A stretch of DNA of 64,000 nt from Bailinhaonella thermotolerans (lineage in GTDB: Bacteria > Actinomycetota > Actinomycetes > Streptosporangiales > Streptosporangiaceae), in assembly GCF_003594875.1 (NCBI RefSeq), contig NZ_QZEY01000001.1, positions 930,001 through 994,000 on the forward strand. The letters are read 5' to 3'. The notes below the pieces were generated by a model that was not told the origin of the DNA, made no database searches, and saw only the letters and a list, made by a program, of their open reading frames with translations. The position numbers and the translations under genes are program-made. Positions 1 through 8,934 of this stretch are shown here, piece after piece. The first letter of the stretch is position 1; each line of letters starts with the position of its first letter.

Positions 1-537
1 CATGAGCGCGGCCGTGGCGCGGTCCTCGGCGGCGGCGCGCATGGCCACGCCCCAGGAGGTGTACTTGAAGGCCAGCAGGAACACGGTGATCGCGGCCACG
101 GCGACGCCGAGGGCGGCGATCCGGGCCTGCGCGATCGTGACGCCGCCGACCTGGACCACGCGGTCGCCCCAGGGGTCGCCGAGCGGCAGGACCTCCGCGC
201 CGATGCGGCGGGCGATCTCGACGGTGAGCACGATGTCCACGCCGATCGTGACGATGCTCAGGGTGCCGTGCGAGCCGGACCTCAGCCGCCGCAGCACGAC
301 GAACTCCACCAGCGCGCCCAGCGCGGCGGCGCCCGCCACCCCGGCCCCGAGCGCGGGCCAGAACCCGATGTCGTCGTGGAGCACCGCGACGAGGTACCCG
401 CCGGCCAGCAGCAGCGACGGATGAGCGAAGTTGATCACCTCGGTCGAGCGGTGGACGATCACGAATCCCAGCGCCACGAGCGCGTACACCGCGCCGGACG
501 CGAGCCCGTTGACGAGCAGTTCCGCCAGCGCGGTCAC
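1..537 (-). CDS. livH: Branched-chain amino acid type ABC transporter permease (LivH family), partial
   Basis: Inner-membrane permease of a branched-chain amino acid type (HAAT) importer; the 3' part lies beyond the window edge. The visible 179 codons are strongly hydrophobic and carry the family signature around VINFAHPS near residue 34, followed by several membrane segments. The start is GTG at 537, whose first bases form a GTGA overlap with the livG stop codon, so translation is probably coupled. The gene is third in livF-livG-livH, all leftward. The true substrate is not readable from the permease: such systems in actinomycetes also import other carboxylates and amides. Confidence 0.88.
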   Translation of the reverse strand, partial: MTALAELLVNGLASGAVYALVALGFVIVHRSTEVINFAHPSLLLAGGYLVAVLHDDIGFWPALGAGVAGAAALGALVEFVVLRRLRSGSHGTLSIVTIGVDIVLTVEIARRIGAEVLPLGDPWGDRVVQVGGVTIAQARIAALGVAVAAITVFLLAFKYTSWGVAMRAAAEDRATAALM

Positions 538-1312
538 GCGGGGGCCTCCGTTCCCAGGTAGGCGCGGACCACGTCGGGGTGCCGCTGGATCTCCTCCGGC
601 GTCCCCCCGGCGATCCGCCGGCCGAAGTCGAGCACGGTGACCTCGTCGGCCAGCCGCGCCACCAGGTCCATGTCGTGCTCCACGAGCAGGACCGACACGC
701 CGAGCCCGGCGCGGACCCGCTGGATCGTGCGGGCCATCTCCCGCCGCTCGCCGCCGTTCATCCCGGCGACGGGCTCGTCGAGCAGCAGCACCGCGGGCTC
801 CAGGCAGAGCGCGCGGGCGAGTTCCAGCCGTTTGCGCACGCCGTACGGCAGCAGCCCGGCGGGCGTGGCCAGGTGCGCGGCGACCCCGGTGAACTCGGCG
901 ATCTCCCGCACCCGGGCGGCGTGGCGGCGCTCCTCCCGCCGGGCGGACGGCAGGCGCAGCCCGCAGGCCAGGAACCCGGCGCGGGTGAGCCGGTGCCGCG
1001 CGAGCATGAGGTTGCCGGCGGCGGTGAGGTGCGGCGACAGGGCGATGTTCTGGAAGGTCCGCGCGACGCCGAGCGCGGCGATCCGGTGCGGGGGCAGCCC
1101 GACCAGCTCGGTCCCGCCGAGCCGCACGCTGCCGGACGCGGGCCGGCACAGGCCCGACAGGACGTTGAAGCAGGTGGACTTGCCGGCCCCGTTCGGGCCG
1201 ATCACCGCGTGCAGGGAGCCCGGCTCCACCGTGAAGCCCACGCCGTCCAGCGCCGTCACGCCCGCGAACCGCACGGTGACGTCGCGCACCTCCAGCCGGG
1301 GGACCTCGCCGC

Positions 1313-1316
<4 letters not shown>
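534..1316 (-). CDS. livG: ABC transporter ATP-binding protein, LivG type
   Basis: Cytoplasmic ATPase subunit of the importer, 260 aa. Walker A is PNGAGKST near residue 41, Walker B is LLLDEPVAG, and the H-loop is in LLVEHDMD. The signature helix reads LPYGVRKR rather than LSGGQ, which is normal for LivG proteins. The ATG at 1316 overlaps the livF stop by ATGA, and its own stop overlaps the livH GTG. An open frame continues upstream of this ATG but there runs through livF in another frame and is not part of the protein. A GCCGTACGGC palindrome at 840-849 encodes part of the normal LPYG motif. Confidence 0.9.
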
Positions 1317-2116
<800 letters not shown>

Positions 2117-2198
2117 GCGGGCACCCCAGCACGGGCTTCGGGGGCCGGTCCAGAGCAAGGTTCTAATGCGGGGTGGGGACGCAATCCGCGCGGCCCGC

Positions 2199-2266
2199 GA
2201 TTGTGCGCCCGCACAGTCCGGGCGGGCCGATCTGGAAAAGCCGGCTCCGCGATGGCAGCATGGGCG
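2199..2266. repeat. Intergenic element A, similar to the element upstream of the PucR gene
   Basis: This stretch aligns without gaps to 5532-5599, with 46 of 68 positions identical by my hand alignment. The best conserved blocks are CTGGAAA and GATG-CAGCATGGGCG. It also contains the inverted repeat TGTGCG-cc-CGCACA at 2202-2215, matched in the other copy by TGTG-aatc-CACA. It lies about 80 bp upstream of livF but in the opposite orientation to the copy before PucR. Function as an operator is inference. Confidence 0.55.
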
Positions 2267-2311
2267 GCCCGCGTGGGCGGGCGGCGGGCGAGTCCCCCGG
2301 CCGCGCGGGCC

Positions 2312-4213
2312 TCAGCAGTCCGGGGCGCAGACGCGGCGCGCGGTGACGTTCAGCAGGATGCGCTCGATGTCCTCGGTCGTCCGGGCGACGTGGACGCCGC
2401 CGCGCGTCACCTCGGCGATGCGTTCGAGCTCGGCGCGCTCGACGCCCGGCCCGAACCCGACCATGACGATCTGCACCGGCCTCCTCGGGTCGTACATCTC
2501 GCGCAGCCGGTCCAGCGTCTCGCGCAGGGTGGGCCCGTCGGCGTCGTCGTTGCGGCCGTCGGTGAACAGCAGCACGGTGTGGACCATGTTCGGCCGGTAG
2601 GTCCGCGTCATGTGCTCGAACGCCGCCAGCACGGTGTCGTACAGGCCCGTGTCGCCGTCCGGCTTCGGCCGCATGCGGTCGAGCGCGCCGAGGATGCGCT
2701 GCCGCCGGGAGTCCCGGCCGAGCGGGCCGAGGGAGACGTTCTCGCGCCAGTCGCGGCGGCCGTCCATCCGGGTGGAGAACACCCACTGGCCCAGTTCGGT
2801 GTCGTCGGGCTGGAGCCGCAGCCCCGCCCGCGAGACGCGCACGATCGCCTCCATGCGGGAGATCCCCGAGCCGGGCACCTTCTCGGCCATCGAGCCCGAG
2901 ACGTCGATCAGCGACAGGATGCGGGCGGTGAGCGTGAGCCGCCACCAGGCCTGCACGACTTGCCGCACCTCCGCCGCCGCGGGAGGGGGCTCCCCCGTCC
3001 CGGTGCGGAAGCCCGCCGCGCGCACCTCCGCCCGGGTCGCGGCGGAGGTCAGCTCGCGTTCGAGCAGCAGGGCGGCGCGGCGCGCGGCGCCCGTGGCGGC
3101 GGTCACGACGTACGGATGATCCAGGTCCAGGCCGGCCCCCGCCGGGCGCAGGACGCGGACCGGGGGCCGCCCGCTCCGGGCGTACGCCGAGAACGCCTGC
3201 TCGGAGGCCACCACCGCCACGTGCCGCCCGTCCGCCCCGCCCGCAAGCCCGCCCGCCGCCCCGTCCGCCACCCCGTCCGCCGCCCCGTCCGCCTCCGCCG
3301 GGGCCGCCTCCGCCGGGGCCGCCGGGCCGGCCGTCGCCGCCGCATCCGCCGTACGGCCCGCCGGGTGCGCCGGTGACGCCGAGCGGGGCGGGGACGACGC
3401 CAGGGCGCGGGCGAGGGCGGCGGCCGGGTCCTCGCCCGGGCGCGGGGGCGCGAAGCGGTGCTCGCGGACCGACCTGACCACGCTCGTGAACAGGCCCGTC
3501 GCGGCCCGCTCCGGGCGCAGCAGGCCGTGCGTGATCATCAGCAGGCCCAGGCCCGAGGCGTCCCGGCCGGGGTCCGGCGCCCGCAGGCGCAGCGACGGGC
3601 GCGCGGCCCCGGGCAGGGATCCGGCGGCGACGAGCAGGTCGCGCCAGGACGGCGTGCCGCCCGCGCCCGGGTCCGGGCCGGTCAGCCCGGCGACCAGGGG
3701 CGTGCGGGCGACCGAGGTCGCGGTCACGCGCAGCGCGCCCGGCCGCTGCACCTGGGCGGGCCACATCGCCGAGTCGGGGATCCAGACGTCGGGCCGCTCC
3801 CCCCGCCCGCTCTCCAGCCGCGCGGCGGTCGCGCCGGGGTCCTCCGCCCGCACGACGGCCCGCGCGCACGCCCCGTCCACGACGTGGGCGCTCCGGCCGA
3901 AGCGGTCCGCCGCCGGCCGCAGGGCCGGGGCCAGCGCGGGGGCGACCGCGACCCGGAGCGTGAGCACGGGGCCCGCGCAGGGCTCCCCGGCCGCCGCGTC
4001 CAGGGCGCGGACGCCGGCGGCGGCCAGCACCGCGGCGCAGACGAGAGCCCCGGCCAGCGCCGCCGCGCCCCGGCCCCTCCCCCGCCGCGCCCGCCGCCGC
4101 CCGCCCCGGGAACGGCCGGGGTACGGGGGGTCCGCCAGGCCGGGCGTCGCTCGCCCGGACCCTTCGATGTGATGACGCCCGTTCACGTTCCGGCTCGGCT
4201 TCATCGCGATCAT
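2312..4213 (-). CDS. Extracellular solute-binding domain fused to a von Willebrand A domain
   Basis: About 633 aa membrane-anchored protein. A basic N-terminus (RRRARRGRGRG) precedes one hydrophobic segment (AALAGALVCAAVLAAAGVRA). Next comes a region typical of ABC solute-binding proteins (PDVWIPDSAMWPAQV; GLGLLMITHGLL), interrupted by an Ala/Asp/Gly-rich low-complexity linker. The C-terminal VWA domain has the MIDAS motif DVSGS near LSLIDVSGSMAEKV and a later TDGRNDD. Such fusions occur in actinomycetes and are thought to act at the cell surface; ligand unknown. The start is uncertain: ATG 4213, ATG 4204 and GTG 4273 are in frame and none has a good Shine-Dalgarno. The linker carries a GCCGTACGGC palindrome at 3348. 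Confidence 0.8.
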   Translation of the reverse strand: MIAMKPSRNVNGRHHIEGSGRATPGLADPPYPGRSRGGRRRARRGRGRGAAALAGALVCAAVLAAAGVRALDAAAGEPCAGPVLTLRVAVAPALAPALRPAADRFGRSAHVVDGACARAVVRAEDPGATAARLESGRGERPDVWIPDSAMWPAQVQRPGALRVTATSVARTPLVAGLTGPDPGAGGTPSWRDLLVAAGSLPGAARPSLRLRAPDPGRDASGLGLLMITHGLLRPERAATGLFTSVVRSVREHRFAPPRPGEDPAAALARALASSPPRSASPAHPAGRTADAAATAGPAAPAEAAPAEADGAADGVADGAAGGLAGGADGRHVAVVASEQAFSAYARSGRPPVRVLRPAGAGLDLDHPYVVTAATGAARRAALLLERELTSAATRAEVRAAGFRTGTGEPPPAAAEVRQVVQAWWRLTLTARILSLIDVSGSMAEKVPGSGISRMEAIVRVSRAGLRLQPDDTELGQWVFSTRMDGRRDWRENVSLGPLGRDSRRQRILGALDRMRPKPDGDTGLYDTVLAAFEHMTRTYRPNMVHTVLLFTDGRNDDADGPTLRETLDRLREMYDPRRPVQIVMVGFGPGVERAELERIAEVTRGGVHVARTTEDIERILLNVTARRVCAPDC

Positions 4214-4529
4214 CCGATCAGTCCGGCCGGCGCCCGCGGCGAACCGCGTCGGCCGTGCCGCCACGCCGGTCACTCAGATCACCGCAGGTTCACGGGCCCG
4301 TTCCCGCGGGGTCAACGGGACGGCGCCAAGACTGTCCCGGCCCAACGCGTTGCCGCCCGCCTTTTGTGACCACGCCCAACCGGCCCGCCGTACACCCAGG
4401 TCGCCGGGGATTTCACGGGCGGGAGCCGGAAGGTCTCACACCGTTGCCGAAGCGCGCCCGGCGATTCACACTCCCTGACTACCGCGCGGTCTCCCCCGCC
4501 GCGCGGAACCGACCAGAGAGGACACCGAC

Positions 4530-5447
4530 ATGCCCAGCCGGTCCCTACGGGTCTGCCCCGCCCTCGTGGCCCTGGCCGCCGCCGCCTTCGCGGTGGCGCC
4601 GCACGCCCACGCCGCCCCGGCGGCCCCCGCGGCGCGGACGGCCCAGGCGGCCCAGGCGGCGCAGAACCCCTACGAGCGCGGCCCGGCGCCGACCGAGCAG
4701 AGCGTGCGGGCCGAGCGCGGCCCGTTCGCGATCTCCCAGGTGAGCGTGTCCAGGCTCGCGGTCAGCGGCTTCGGCGGCGGCACGATCTACTACCCGACCA
4801 GCACCGCCGAGGGCACGTTCGGCGCGGTGGCGATCGCCCCGGGCTACACCGCCTCCCAGTCCAGCATGGCGTGGTACGGCCCGCGCCTGGCCTCCCAGGG
4901 CTTCGTGATCTTCACCATCGACACGATCACCACGGGCGACCAGCCGGACAGCCGCGGCCGCCAGCTCCTGGCCGCGCTGGACTACCTCACCCAGCGCAGC
5001 TCCGTCCGGTCGCGCGTCGACGCCTCCCGCCTGGGCGTGATGGGCCACTCGATGGGCGGCGGCGGGAGCCTCGAAGCGACGGTCTCGCGCCCCTCGCTCC
5101 AGGCGGCGATCCCGCTCACCCCGTGGAACCTCGACAAGACCTGGCCCGAGGTCCGCGTGCCCACCCTCATCATCGGGGCCGAGAACGACTCGATCGCCCC
5201 GGTCTCCAGCCACAGCGAGCCGTTCTACGCCAGTCTCCCGTCCACCCTGGACAAGGCGTACCTGGAACTCAACGGGGCGAGCCACTTCGCCCCGAACGTC
5301 TCCGACACCACGATCGCCAGGTTCAGCATCTCCTGGCTCAAGCGCTTCATCGACAACGACACCCGGTACGAGCAGTTCCTCTGCCCGCCCCCGCGCGTGA
5401 GCACGGAGATCTCCGAGTACCGCGACACCTGCCCCCACTCCGGCTGA
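4530..5447 (+). CDS. Secreted cutinase-like polyester hydrolase (type I PET-hydrolase family)
   Basis: Secreted alpha/beta hydrolase of 305 aa expected to cut ester bonds in cutin-like and synthetic polyesters. A Sec signal peptide ends near AHA-AP (about residue 28). The mature part starts NPYERGP, as in Thermobifida cutinases. The nucleophile is Ser174 in GHSMGG; Asp220 (GAENDSIAP) and His252 (GASHFAPN) complete the triad, with Ser-Asp and Ser-His spacings of 46 and 78 as I recall for TfCut2. Tyr106 and Met175 fit the oxyanion hole, Trp199 (TPWN) the substrate cleft, and Cys285/Cys301 the C-terminal disulfide. A good Shine-Dalgarno (AGAGAGGA) precedes the ATG. Substrate range is inferred from family. 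Confidence 0.93.
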   Translation: MPSRSLRVCPALVALAAAAFAVAPHAHAAPAAPAARTAQAAQAAQNPYERGPAPTEQSVRAERGPFAISQVSVSRLAVSGFGGGTIYYPTSTAEGTFGAVAIAPGYTASQSSMAWYGPRLASQGFVIFTIDTITTGDQPDSRGRQLLAALDYLTQRSSVRSRVDASRLGVMGHSMGGGGSLEATVSRPSLQAAIPLTPWNLDKTWPEVRVPTLIIGAENDSIAPVSSHSEPFYASLPSTLDKAYLELNGASHFAPNVSDTTIARFSISWLKRFIDNDTRYEQFLCPPPRVSTEISEYRDTCPHSG

Positions 5448-5464
5448 CCCCGCCCCGAGCGGCC

Positions 5465-5499
5465 CGGGCCGCCCCGCCGTACCCCGGCGGGGCGGCCCG
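5465..5499. terminator. Strong hairpin downstream of the cutinase gene
   Basis: A perfect 15-bp stem (5465-5479 with 5485-5499) closes a 5-nt loop, starting 18 bp after the cutinase stop. There is no U-tract, as is common for actinomycete terminators. It separates the cutinase transcript from the PucR promoter region. Confidence 0.65.
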
Positions 5500-5531
5500 C
5501 CGCGTCGCGGAGCCGGACCGAGACTCCGGCG

Positions 5532-5599
5532 GACTGTGAATCCACACAACGCGGGCGGTTTCCGCTGGAAACACCCGGAGCGGGATGACAGCATGGGCG
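5532..5599. promoter_or_regulatory. Intergenic element B upstream of the PucR regulator
   Basis: Partner of element A at 2199-2266 (46 of 68 identities, ungapped). It contains TGTG-aatc-CACA at 5536-5547 and the inverted repeat GTTTCC-gct-GGAAAC at 5558-5572. It ends about 58 bp before the GTG start of the PucR gene. A reasonable guess is an autoregulatory site of PucR that also controls livF; this is inference only. Confidence 0.5.
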
Positions 5600-5657
5600 C
5601 ACCTGTGGGCGCCCGCGCCTGGGCCGGGCGGCCCCGAACGACGGCCGGAGGTGGCGC

Positions 5658-6860
5658 GTGAACGTCGCGGCGGAGGCGCGCGGTCGGGAGAGCGGCGCCG
5701 TGGTACGCGCGGCGGTGCGGCGGCTGTCGGGCGAGCTGCCCCGGCTCGCCGACCGGCTGGTGGCCGAGATCCTGCGCGGCGAGGGCCGCGACCGGCCCGC
5801 CGGGCTCACCGACGATCTGTGGGACTCCTGCCACCTGGGCCTGGGCCACGGGATGCGGGCGATCCTGCGGCCGGGCGACGGCCGCGCCGACCTGGAGTGG
5901 GCCGCCTGGCTCGGCCGCCGCCGCGCCGAGCAGGGCCTGCCGCTGGACCACCTGCTGCGGTCGTACCGGCTGGCCGGGCGGGTGTTCTGGGACGGGCTCG
6001 TCGAGGTCGTGACCGAGGACGACCCGGAGCACGTGACCTCCCTGGTACGGCACGCCACCCGCACCTGGCACACGATCGACGAGCAGTCCTCGGCCGCCGC
6101 CGAGGCCTACCGGCGGACCGAGTACGAACTGCTGCGGCGCAGCGAGGAGCGGGTGCACGCGCTCGTGGACGCGCTGCTGGAGGGCCGGGGCGGGGAGCCG
6201 GCGCTGCTGCCGACCGTGACGCGGCTGCTCGGGCTGCCCGCGCGCGGCAGGTACGCCGTGGTGGTGCTGAGCCAGGGCGACGCGCTGGAGGGGGGCGGGT
6301 TCGACCGGCCCGGGGACGGCGGCGGGCTGCGCTTCGTCTGGCGGATGCGCGCCGACGCCCAGATCGGCCTGGTCGCGCTGGGCGCGGCGGGCCTGGACGA
6401 CCTCGTGGAGGTGCTCGCGCCGCGCGTGCGCGGGCACGCCGGGATCAGCCCGGTCGTGGAGAGCCTGGCCGACCTGGGCCGCGCCCGCTGGCTGGCGGAG
6501 CTCGCGCTGCGCACGTGCCGCGCGCCGGAGACCGAGATCGCCCGCCTGGACCGCCGCCTGCCCGAGGCGCTGATCGTCTCCCAGCCGGAGCTGTCCGGCC
6601 GCCTGGCCGGGGAGGTCCTGGGCGGCCTGGACGGGGTCGAGCCGGTCTTCCGCGCGGTCCTGCTGTCCACGCTCTCGACCTGGATCGACTGCGACGGCTC
6701 GGCGCCGCGCGCCGCGTCCCGCCTGTACTGCCACCCGAACACGGTCCTGAACCGGCTGCGCAAGATCGAGGAGCTCACCGGCCGCTCCGTCACCCGCCCC
6801 CGCCACCTGGCCGAGCTGGCCCTGGCCCTGAGCGCCCACACGCTCGGCCCGCCCGCCTGA
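5658..6860 (+). CDS. PucR/CdaR-family transcriptional regulator
   Basis: A 400-aa cytoplasmic regulator. The N-terminal half is helical with an RsbRD-like feel (LRSYRLAGRVFWDGLVEVV), the middle matches the GGDEF-like CdaR region, and the C-terminus carries the PucR helix-turn-helix (YCHPNTVLNRLRKIEELTG, about residues 357-375). The start is GTG at 5658. It lies 97 bp upstream of an acyl-CoA ligase in the same direction and near a liv-type transporter; these three classes often cluster in actinomycetes, suggesting control of uptake and activation of an organic acid. The effector is unknown. Confidence 0.85.
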   Translation: MNVAAEARGRESGAVVRAAVRRLSGELPRLADRLVAEILRGEGRDRPAGLTDDLWDSCHLGLGHGMRAILRPGDGRADLEWAAWLGRRRAEQGLPLDHLLRSYRLAGRVFWDGLVEVVTEDDPEHVTSLVRHATRTWHTIDEQSSAAAEAYRRTEYELLRRSEERVHALVDALLEGRGGEPALLPTVTRLLGLPARGRYAVVVLSQGDALEGGGFDRPGDGGGLRFVWRMRADAQIGLVALGAAGLDDLVEVLAPRVRGHAGISPVVESLADLGRARWLAELALRTCRAPETEIARLDRRLPEALIVSQPELSGRLAGEVLGGLDGVEPVFRAVLLSTLSTWIDCDGSAPRAASRLYCHPNTVLNRLRKIEELTGRSVTRPRHLAELALALSAHTLGPPA

Positions 6861-6889
6861 TCCGGCCCGGATCGCGGCGGCGCGAGGTA

Positions 6890-6918
6890 TTGCCCCGGGG
6901 GGCGGGGCGTGGTCAGAT
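6890..6918 (+). promoter_or_regulatory. Probable vegetative promoter of the acyl-CoA ligase gene
   Basis: A -35-like TTGCCC (6890-6895) and a -10-like TCAGAT (6913-6918) are separated by exactly 17 bp. Transcription would begin near 6925, about 33 nt before the ATG at 6958. Confidence 0.5.
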
Positions 6919-6957
6919 ACACCCACCCTTGTAAGTGGTCACTGATTGGACTCGCGC

Positions 6958-8802
6958 ATGGCCGATTCCCCCATCCTCGCCGAGCGTGCCGCCATCCTGG
7001 ACGAGATCGCCGGTCGCACCATCTGCGCCCAGTTCGCCGACATCACCGCCGCGCATCCCGACGCCCCCGCCTACTCCAACCCCGCCGGCGACGGATGGGA
7101 CACCCTGACGTACGGCGAGGCGCGGCGGCGCGTCCTGGAGGCGGCCTCGGCGTTCCTGGCGCTGGGCATCGAGCCCGGGGACGCCGTCACGCTCATGATG
7201 GTGAACCGGACCGAGCACGTGCTCGCCGACCTCGGCGCGCTGCACGCGGGCGCCGTGCCGATCACCGTCTACGCGACGCTGGCCCCCGAGCAGGTCTCCT
7301 ACATCGCCGCGGACTGCCGGGCCCGCGCCGTGGTCCTCGGCGGCGCGGCGGACCTGGCCCGCTGGGAGAGCGCGCTCGCGGAGCTGCCCCACATCGAGCA
7401 CGTGATCGTCCTGGACCCGGCGGCCTGCCCGGACGGCGAGCGCTACCTGACCTGGGACCGGCTGATGGAGCTGGGCCGGGAGCGGTACGACGAGGCCGCG
7501 GTGCGGGCGAGGTACGAGGCCATCCGCCCGGAGGACACCCTCACCGTCCTGTACACCTCGGGCACCACCGGTGTCTGCAAGGGCGTCCCGCTCACGCACG
7601 CCAACGTCTGCTTCGAGGTGGCCGTCGTCGACCGGGTGGGCGAGCTGGGCGAGCTGAACCCGCAGATCTCCTACCTCACCTACGCCCACATCGCCGAGCG
7701 CGTGCTCAGCATGTACCTGCCCCTGTTCAAGGCCTCCCACGTGCACTTCTGCCCCGACCCGCTGCAACTCGCCGGGGTGCTGCGCCAGGTGCGCCCGGCC
7801 ACCTTCTTCGGCGTGCCGCGCGTCTGGGAGAAGCTCATGGCCGGCCTCCTGGCCGTGCTCGCCACCCAGCCCGAGGAGCAGCAGGCCAGGGTGCGCGAGG
7901 CGATGGCCGCGGGAGTCGCCTACCTGGAGGCCGGGCAGCGCGGCGCGACCCCGCCGGAGGAGATCCGCGAGGCGTACGAGAAGGCGGACGCGAGCCTGCT
8001 GTCCACCATCCGCGGGCTGATCGGCTTCGACCGGGCCCACTGGGTCGGCTCCGGCGCCGCGCCGCTGTCCCTGGACGTGCAGCGCTTCTTCGCCGGGCTG
8101 GGGATCAACATCCTGGAGGTCTACGGCATGACCGAGACCACCGGGGCGTTCACCGCCAACGGCCCCGGGGACTACAGCTTCGGCTCGGTCGGCCGCGCCG
8201 TCCCGGGCGTCGAGGTCCGCCTGGCCGAGGACGGCGAGATCCTCATGCGCGGGCCCATCGCCGCCTCCGGCTACCGCAACCTGCCCGAGGCCACCGCCGA
8301 GCTGATCGACGCCGACGGCTGGCTGCGCACCGGCGACGTGGGCGAGGTGGACGAGGACGGCTACTACCGCGTGGTGGACCGCAAGAAGGAGCTGTTCATC
8401 ACCGCCGGCGGCGAGAACGTGGCCCCCTCACTGATCGAGAACCACCTCAAGCGGCACCCGCTGATCGCCCAGGCCCTGGCGTACGGCGACCGCCGCCCCT
8501 ACCCCGTCGCCCTGATCACGCTCGACCCCGAGGTGGCCCCCAGGTGGGCCGAGGCGCGGGGCATCCCCTTCACGAGCCTGGCCGACTTCGCCGAGCGGCC
8601 CGAGGTCGTCGCGGAGGTCGCGACCGCCGTGGAGCAGGCCAACGCCCGCCTCGCCCGCGTGCAGCAGATCAAGCACTGGCGCGTCCTCCCGGTCGAGTGG
8701 ACCACCGAGACCGACGAGCTGACGCCCAAGTTCTCCCTCAAGCGCCGCGTCATCCACGCCAAGTACGCCGACGTCATCGACACCCTCTACGACGCCACCT
8801 GA
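6958..8802 (+). CDS. Long-chain fatty acid--CoA ligase (AMP-binding, FadD15 type)
   Basis: Activates a long-chain fatty acid to its acyl-CoA through an acyl-adenylate; 614 aa. The AMP-binding P-loop is LYTSGTTGVCKGVPL near residue 197, followed by the YGMTETTG motif and TGDVGEVDEDGYY with the DRKKELFITAGGENVAPS linker and C-terminal domain. Length and motifs fit FACL enzymes of the Mycobacterium FadD15 group. The ATG at 6958 is preferred to an in-frame TTG at 6946. It probably has its own promoter. Substrate chain length cannot be read from sequence. Confidence 0.9.
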   Translation: MADSPILAERAAILDEIAGRTICAQFADITAAHPDAPAYSNPAGDGWDTLTYGEARRRVLEAASAFLALGIEPGDAVTLMMVNRTEHVLADLGALHAGAVPITVYATLAPEQVSYIAADCRARAVVLGGAADLARWESALAELPHIEHVIVLDPAACPDGERYLTWDRLMELGRERYDEAAVRARYEAIRPEDTLTVLYTSGTTGVCKGVPLTHANVCFEVAVVDRVGELGELNPQISYLTYAHIAERVLSMYLPLFKASHVHFCPDPLQLAGVLRQVRPATFFGVPRVWEKLMAGLLAVLATQPEEQQARVREAMAAGVAYLEAGQRGATPPEEIREAYEKADASLLSTIRGLIGFDRAHWVGSGAAPLSLDVQRFFAGLGINILEVYGMTETTGAFTANGPGDYSFGSVGRAVPGVEVRLAEDGEILMRGPIAASGYRNLPEATAELIDADGWLRTGDVGEVDEDGYYRVVDRKKELFITAGGENVAPSLIENHLKRHPLIAQALAYGDRRPYPVALITLDPEVAPRWAEARGIPFTSLADFAERPEVVAEVATAVEQANARLARVQQIKHWRVLPVEWTTETDELTPKFSLKRRVIHAKYADVIDTLYDAT

Positions 8803-8822
8803 CCCCCGCTCCCCCGCGTTCC

Positions 8823-8887
8823 GCCGTACGGCCGGCGCCTCGCCGTACGGCGGGACGCCCGCCCGCGCCGCGCCGTACGGCGGGACG
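8823..8887. repeat. Three GCCGTACGGC palindromes between convergent genes
   Basis: Copies lie at 8823, 8842 and 8872; the last two are part of a 16-bp direct repeat (8842-8857 and 8872-8887). The element sits between the convergent acyl-CoA ligase and mshC genes and could fold as a bidirectional terminator. Confidence 0.8.
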
Positions 8888-8934
8888 GGGCGGGCGTTCC
8901 GGGGTGGATCAAGGCCGGAGCGGCGGGGGCCCGG

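Noticed and set aside
840-849. GCCGTACGGC inside livG as an inserted element
   Set aside because: It encodes the normal LPYG family motif, so it is explained by codon choice. The same holds for Val-Arg codons at 32256 and 33214.
4545-6926. 793-codon open frame on the minus strand across the cutinase and PucR genes
   Set aside because: It lies opposite two genes with clear motifs, has no domain, and is rich in Arg/Gly/Ala as expected for the antisense third-position-GC frame.
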